A DNA stretch of 34,090 bases from a virus. Location: positions 1-34,090 of the IMG/VR virus record IMGVR_UViG_3300034356_002967, one strand, 5' to 3'. The translations under genes and the position numbers were made by a program. This document shows, in pieces, positions 30,667 to 34,090 of the stretch. The notes beneath the pieces were generated by a model, which was given only the letters and a program-made list of their open reading frames with translations, did no database searches and was not told the origin of the DNA. Positions within the stretch are counted from its first letter, which is position 1, and each line of letters begins with the position of its first letter.

Positions 30667-30899
30667 GCAAATAGTGATGCGCTCCTAGGCAATAAGTTAT
30701 TGCGCTGTGCCTCAGCTTCAAGTTTTTCTTTTAGACTGCCGACAACAAGTTTTGAAATGTCGTCAGGATCTATTGTATGGTCATCGCAATAGTCAATGAT
30801 TGCTTCAAGATATCCTATAGATTTGAGACGAACCCGGCGCTCAATTTCAAGAGCAAACTCCTGTTTTGTTAAAATTTTTATTGGTAATTCTTCAGACAT
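30663..30899 (-). CDS. 33: Late transcription co-activator gp33
   Basis: 78 residues from the ATG at 30899 (SEELPIKILTK). The upstream ATG at 30917 lies within the previous gene and is less likely. The pattern EFALEIERRVRLKSIGYLEA (~15-34), DYCDDHTIDPDDISKLV (~37-53), LKEKLEAEAQRNNLLPRS matches gp33 (T4: MSYLEATTAFLEENSIPETQFAKFI, KIQSEAIDENLLRPS). Gp33 bridges the host RNA polymerase beta flap to the gp45 sliding clamp and permits late transcription from TATAAATA promoters together with gp55. Those promoters are plentiful in this window. No gp55 gene is present here; it should lie elsewhere in the genome. Confidence 0.85.
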   Translation of the reverse strand: MSEELPIKILTKQEFALEIERRVRLKSIGYLEAIIDYCDDHTIDPDDISKLVVGSLKEKLEAEAQRNNLLPRSASLFA

Positions 30900-30900
30900 A

Positions 30901-32118
30901 TTATATTTTGTGTTCAACTACTTTTAAGATTATTGTTTGTTCATTTATACGGCCATTTGCTGGTTTTTTCTTAACTGTTAAGTTTACAAACAATTTGTCA
31001 AGTTGTTTTGGTGTAGAACTTAAAATGTTATTTAGAGTCTCTTTGGGTTTACGAAGAGTTGCAATAAAGCTGCTTGACGTGTCATAGCCTTTTAATGAAG
31101 TTCCTTTTACTTCAAAGCCAGCCGCTCCAGATGCAACATAGACACTCAGCGCCCGCGTTTTTGTATTAAAGAGGTAGAGTCTCTGAGAAGTTGGAATGCG
31201 AGTCGGAGAAACAGAGTCTAGGCTCCAGTCTGATGAATGTTGTTGATACTTTAATTTTGAAACCTGTTTGCTAGCATCCTTAACCTTTTTCTTACGAGGC
31301 TTGCGAGTAGAATTTTTAATTTTTGCATGGTTACGAACGTCACCAATCATGCTTTCAAGCGACTTTACAATCTTACGAAGTTCTGCCTTTGGTAAGTGCG
31401 AATAACCTTCAACAAGTTGTTCATCCTCACGCTGAAGCGCTCCGTTATACTCAGTATGGTTCTTTTCTAACCAATCAAGTATAGTCTTACAGCCTTGTGC
31501 AGGAATCTTAGAGTCTCGTAAAGCGGCAGACATATTAAAAGAAGCATTTCCAGAACGTGTGGTTGCCCATTGATCGGTGCAATCCTCAAGTTGCACAACA
31601 ATCTCCTTGTGCACTCTCTCGCGTATACGATCAAGTGGACTTGGAGTTGCAACTTTAACCTTTGTATCGTCATTATTATCTGACGATGAGTTTGCTCGTA
31701 AAAGTGTAATTGCTCGTTTTAACTCATGATGCACAACTGATGCATCATCCTTTGGAACCGGCGGTTCATCGTGAAATGGTAGAGTTGCAAAATATTCTGT
31801 TGCTTGTGGGTGTATACTTGGCATTCCGCGCGTCAAGCATCGCACAAGTTTACCAACAGTGCTTGGTAAAACGTTTGGGTTTGCCTCTTTGATTGCAGAG
31901 ACATCATCCTTGTTATACCCGTTGATCTTCATCCAATCAAGCACGAGTGGCTTCATCGCTGCAGTATCCAAGTAGTAATTATAAAACCCTAAAGCACGTG
32001 CTCGTGTCTTATAAAACTTTTCAATTGGCCAAGTTTCCCAACCATTCCATTCTGGCTCGTCGCCTGTCCACTTTGCGTCTGGCGCGATAACGCGACCTGC
32101 TTTAAATGCATTACTCAT
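30901..32118 (-). CDS. Unknown T4-like phage protein upstream of gp33
   Basis: 405 residues from the ATG at 32118 (SNAFKAGRV); the TTG at 32127 is less likely. I know similar proteins only as uncharacterised neighbours of gp33 and gp59 in marine T4-like phages. Visible parts: a Trp-rich N-terminus (EPEWNGWETWPIEKFYKTRA, ~24-43), NVLPSTVGKLVRCLTRGMPS (~82-101), an acidic/Ser/Asn linker (~145-155), a charged helical middle (LRKIVKSLESMIGDVRNHAK), a strongly basic patch TRKPRKKKVKDASKQVSKLK (~270-290), and a beta-rich C-terminus (RIPTSQRLYLFNTKTRALSV). The basic patch suggests nucleic-acid contact. There is no enzyme motif I can name. It overlaps the WYL_2 gene by 8 bases. Confidence 0.7.
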   Translation of the reverse strand: MSNAFKAGRVIAPDAKWTGDEPEWNGWETWPIEKFYKTRARALGFYNYYLDTAAMKPLVLDWMKINGYNKDDVSAIKEANPNVLPSTVGKLVRCLTRGMPSIHPQATEYFATLPFHDEPPVPKDDASVVHHELKRAITLLRANSSSDNNDDTKVKVATPSPLDRIRERVHKEIVVQLEDCTDQWATTRSGNASFNMSAALRDSKIPAQGCKTILDWLEKNHTEYNGALQREDEQLVEGYSHLPKAELRKIVKSLESMIGDVRNHAKIKNSTRKPRKKKVKDASKQVSKLKYQQHSSDWSLDSVSPTRIPTSQRLYLFNTKTRALSVYVASGAAGFEVKGTSLKGYDTSSSFIATLRKPKETLNNILSSTPKQLDKLFVNLTVKKKPANGRINEQTIILKVVEHKI

Positions 32119-32380
32119 ATGTGTCAAAAATTGAAATTACGCTGTCAACATTAAAGCTGCGCCACCCTTGTTTTTCAAGGTCATAGACCTTAACGAGATT
32201 ATCATTTTCGGCGATAACTCGAGGAGCTGAGCCTTTAACTTCAACCTGAGGAGTCAACGATTCAGCGAGCGTGCACTTCATGCCGCGAACTGTGCCATCT
32301 TTTTTGGTAAAAGTGACGAGTGCAACTCCATCTTGAAGTCTTTGCAATATTGATGACTTATCTAAACTTATGCTTTTCAT
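32111..32380 (-). CDS. WYL_2-type Sm-like SH3-fold protein (DUF2693)
   Basis: 89 residues from the ATG at 32380 (KSISLDKSSIL). An upstream ATG at 32395 would lie inside the promoter, so I reject it. The core matches a small family of phage proteins: LQDGVALVTFTKKDGTVRGM (~15-34), KCTLAESLTP, then VKVYDLEKQGWRSFNVDSVI (~63-82). These proteins have an Sm-like SH3 barrel; the function is unknown, with nucleic-acid binding inferred for related WYL folds. It is the first gene after a near-consensus sigma70 promoter and probably the head of the 405-residue protein-gp33-gp59 operon, so it is probably an early gene. Confidence 0.82.
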   Translation of the reverse strand: MKSISLDKSSILQRLQDGVALVTFTKKDGTVRGMKCTLAESLTPQVEVKGSAPRVIAENDNLVKVYDLEKQGWRSFNVDSVISIFDTYE

Positions 32381-32386
32381 AAAGTT

Positions 32387-32415
32387 ATTATACACTAATT
32401 TACTAGAAATGTAAA
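32387..32415 (-). promoter_or_regulatory. Sigma70-like early promoter, apparently leaderless
   Basis: On the minus strand, TTTACA (32410-32415), 17 bases, TATAAT (32387-32392), then 6 bases to the ATG at 32380. The expected start of transcription falls on the A of that ATG. Confidence 0.75.
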
Positions 32416-32424
32416 TAAGAAACT

Positions 32425-32820
32425 TTAGTATGTTTTAACACGATGGTTATCTACTTGCATTTCAAGTTCACGAATTTTACAAAGAGCGTCTTCATGCGAC
32501 TTTTTTAAATTATCGAGTTCTGATTTGTTGTGAACATTTATAATCCAGAAAAGATCTTCTGGAGTTTTGATCTTCTTCATATCGCTACCATAACCAGCTT
32601 CATATTCCTTAGCTCCATATTCATTCTCTAAAATATGCCACATGATCCATCCTTCTGGATCAAAGAAGCTAATAACTCTCTCTATTGAGGACCAAATAGC
32701 ATTTTGCAGTCGTCCTTCGATTTCAAGGCACCCCGCCGCTCTTGCCGCGTCACATGCATCGCTAAGTTCTTTATACTCTTCTAGGAGCTTTGTTAGTTGT
32801 TCAAGTGTTAGTGTATACAT
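32425..32820 (-). CDS. Hypothetical protein, small phage family
   Basis: 131 residues. N-terminal helix TLEQLTKLLEEYKELSDACD (~4-23), then IERVISFFDPEGWIMWHILENEYGAKE (split across ~46-72 as a Trp/Phe-rich segment), a GYGSDMKKIKTPEDLFWIIN loop (~76-95) and a C-terminal coiled-coil-like helix (LDNLKKSHEDALCKIREL). I have seen similar ENEYG...GYG...KPIKTxEDL proteins in T4-like phages but know no function. It follows ThyX by 4 bases in one operon. A short AT-rich gap with the next gene's promoter follows. Confidence 0.65.
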   Translation of the reverse strand: MYTLTLEQLTKLLEEYKELSDACDAARAAGCLEIEGRLQNAIWSSIERVISFFDPEGWIMWHILENEYGAKEYEAGYGSDMKKIKTPEDLFWIINVHNKSELDNLKKSHEDALCKIRELEMQVDNHRVKTY

Positions 32821-32824
32821 AATG

Positions 32825-33475
32825 TTAGATATTCCAGGCTGCTAATGTGTGTTTAAATGGCTCTCCTTCAATTTCTGATACAAGTCGGAGCATCTCTTGT
32901 GCAATCTCACGAATTTCTAGCTGTGCATGCTCAGAGTTACGTAGCTTCAAAAAGTTTGCAAAGCTGCGCATATTAAATTGAACATCAGCCTGTATTTGAG
33001 AGTTGTAAGTCTTAAAGAAACGTGCGCTTTCCTTCGCTCGTTTACGACCAAGAACTGGTTCTAAATCTTTTAAGACGGAATGATACATTTTATTGCCTAA
33101 CTGAGTGTACCATTCTAAAGCTTCGTCCCAATTCTCAAAATTACCAAATTTTTCAACACATTTAATACCTTGCCAATCTTTAGGCAGATAATACTTGTCA
33201 TTGTTTAGTTCTTTATATCGGGCTGATTCAGCATTAATGCTAGCAATACGATGCTTGAGCAGATGAATATGAGAGGCAATGTCAGTATCAACAAGAAAAT
33301 GCACGCTGCCTTTTTCAAACGGTGTTTCGTGACCATTAGACCACAGCATATTGATGAGTCCAGGAATGCGCGATTTCTTTTCATCAGTTAATTCTCGTGA
33401 TGTGCTTGTCCATGCACTACAAGCGATAGTTTCATCACACCCATAATGCCCAATTAGTTCTACTTTATTTATCAT
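32825..33475 (-). CDS. thyX: FAD-dependent thymidylate synthase ThyX
   Basis: 216 residues from the ATG at 33475 (INKVELIGHYG); a TTG four codons upstream overlaps the previous gene. ThyX makes dTMP from dUMP with methylene-tetrahydrofolate and FAD/NADPH. Visible motifs: HETPFEKGSVHFLVDTDI (~50-67), then the signature HLLKHRIASINAESARY (~70-86). The family signature is RHRxxSxNExSxRY; here the first Arg is Lys and the Glu is Ala, while the S-x-R-Y end, which carries the substrate-binding Ser and Arg, is intact. DVQFNMRSFANFLKLRN (~165-181) is the dUMP-binding C-terminal helix region. Typical of phages that must feed dNTP pools. Operon with the downstream 131-residue gene. Confidence 0.92.
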   Translation of the reverse strand: MINKVELIGHYGCDETIACSAWTSTSRELTDEKKSRIPGLINMLWSNGHETPFEKGSVHFLVDTDIASHIHLLKHRIASINAESARYKELNNDKYYLPKDWQGIKCVEKFGNFENWDEALEWYTQLGNKMYHSVLKDLEPVLGRKRAKESARFFKTYNSQIQADVQFNMRSFANFLKLRNSEHAQLEIREIAQEMLRLVSEIEGEPFKHTLAAWNI

Positions 33476-33480
33476 AAATT

Positions 33481-33960
33481 TTACCAAGAAGATTGATAGA
33501 AGAGGCGTTCGTTATCCCAATCTGTATAGTCAATCAAACCCGAAATTGTTTGAATACTGCTCTCTACTTTATCCCAATAGTAGTCGTCTACTTCAGTCGA
33601 TCCCCAAAAAAATCCTTGGGTGGGAGGCAGCTTACTAGGATTCTTAAGATGGTAAACATCCTCAAGAATCTCTAACAGTTCAAAAAGAATATCTTTATCT
33701 AGTTCATAAAGATCGCATTTATCAATACCTAGCTGAACATGCGTAACGAACCATTGATGCAGTGCATTAAACTTACGCCAGTATGCAACCTCTTGGAAGA
33801 TTGTGTAATGATCAGGACTCGTATCTTCATACGGGCGCTGCAATGGCTCAAACTCCGCAACTTCTGGCTGTCCAGGTTCCGGATTGCGATCAAGATCGCT
33901 CAGCTCTTTGATAGAGTGAGCAGTCTTCTTAACTTTAAATATATACATGTCAAGTCCCAT
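33481..33960 (-). CDS. Conserved phage hypothetical protein (MGLDMY...FYQSSW family)
   Basis: 159 residues. It belongs to a widespread phage and bacterial family of unknown function, recognised by the N-terminal MGLDMYIFKVKK, the central FQEVAYWRKFNALHQWFV (~56-72), GFFWGSTEVDDYYW (~116-130) and the C-terminal DWDNERLFYQSSW. Trp, Tyr and Phe are frequent and the fold is probably compact alpha/beta. No catalytic motif is evident. It precedes thyX and likely shares its transcript: the stop lies 5 bases before the thyX ATG. A TATAAT box sits 6 bases upstream. Confidence 0.8.
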   Translation of the reverse strand: MGLDMYIFKVKKTAHSIKELSDLDRNPEPGQPEVAEFEPLQRPYEDTSPDHYTIFQEVAYWRKFNALHQWFVTHVQLGIDKCDLYELDKDILFELLEILEDVYHLKNPSKLPPTQGFFWGSTEVDDYYWDKVESSIQTISGLIDYTDWDNERLFYQSSW

Positions 33961-33966
33961 ACGTTT

Positions 33967-33972
33967 ATTATA
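33967..33972 (-). promoter_or_regulatory. TATAAT box upstream of the MGLDMY gene
   Basis: TATAAT on the minus strand followed by 6 bases and the ATG at 33960, the same geometry as at 32387. The -35 region is poor, so this may be an activator-dependent or weak promoter. Confidence 0.45.
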
Positions 33973-33982
33973 TTAGAGTTCC

Positions 33983-34090
33983 TTACTTCAGCTGCATTGT
34001 ACTTTCCACAAGTTCTGTCACATACAGAGATGGATTCTTGCCTGTTTCTAGTTTCGTTTCATACCAATCTTCAGCAACTTCTCGATCATC
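33983..34090 (-). CDS. Partial CDS, C-terminal 35 residues of an unknown protein
   Basis: The frame is open from the right window edge to a TAA at 33983-33985. The translation has EVAEDWYETKLETGKNP and ends YVTELVESTMQLK. It is acidic and helical; too short to assign. It ends 22 bases before the next gene, in the same direction. Confidence 0.55.
   Translation of the reverse strand, partial: DDREVAEDWYETKLETGKNPSLYVTELVESTMQLK

Noticed and set aside
1-34090. tRNA genes, CRISPR arrays, insertion sequences, integrase or attachment sites
   Set aside because: I saw no cloverleaf-like sequence, no regularly spaced repeats, and no transposase or integrase frames; the only repeats are those inside fibre and OB genes.

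Overview
This window is part of the genome of a T4-like contractile-tailed phage (Caudoviricetes, old Myoviridae), most like the marine cyanophage/pelagiphage branch of that group. The evidence is a nearly complete T4-type baseplate set (gp48, gp53, gp27-like, gp5-type, gp25, gp6, gp7-like, gp8, gp26, gp51) beside T4-type replication and late-transcription genes (gp32, gp59, gp33). A DUF4815-type virion protein and a gp32 without zinc ligands also point to the marine branch. The DNA is AT-rich apart from one GC-rich insert. Shine-Dalgarno sites are essentially absent. The host cannot be read from this window alone.

Layout. (1) Positions 1-24491, minus strand: one long late structural block. 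Read in the transcription direction it holds gp48-like tube cap, gp53 wedge, gp27-like hub, a split and duplicated gp5 (OB-fold protein; OB+CHAP+GH75-like lysin; second CHAP lysin; beta-helix spike), a 730-residue unknown, gp25, gp6, a gp7-like wedge protein, fibre A, an FGE/sulfatase-fold protein of GC-rich origin, fibre B with a collar domain, fibre C, gp8, and a giant DUF4815-type protein that runs off the left edge. (2) 24504-28713, plus strand: gp4 head-completion protein, a conserved unknown, a tail-tube-like protein, gp26, gp51 (apparently reached by -1 frameshifting from gp26) and a tape-measure-like protein. (3) 28710-34090, minus strand: a small ThyX-led nucleotide and regulatory cluster, a WYL_2-type protein, an unknown, gp33, gp59, gp32 and a thioredoxin-like protein. 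A strong hairpin terminator lies between the last two.

How it works together. Late genes carry the T4 late-promoter octamer TATAAATA (or AATAAATA), which is the target of a gp55-type sigma with the gp33 co-activator encoded here. In most cases the octamer ends only 5-6 bases before the start codon. Transcription would then begin at or next to the ATG, giving leaderless or nearly leaderless late mRNAs, which fits the missing Shine-Dalgarno sites. The products assemble the hub and spike, the wedges, the fibres and the tube of one tail.

Most notable observations: a candidate -1 programmed frameshift joining gp26 to gp51 directly upstream of the tape-measure-like gene; gp5 split into four genes with a duplicated OB domain and two peptidase domains; a horizontally acquired FGE-fold adhesin in the fibre cassette; and the leaderless promoter geometry.
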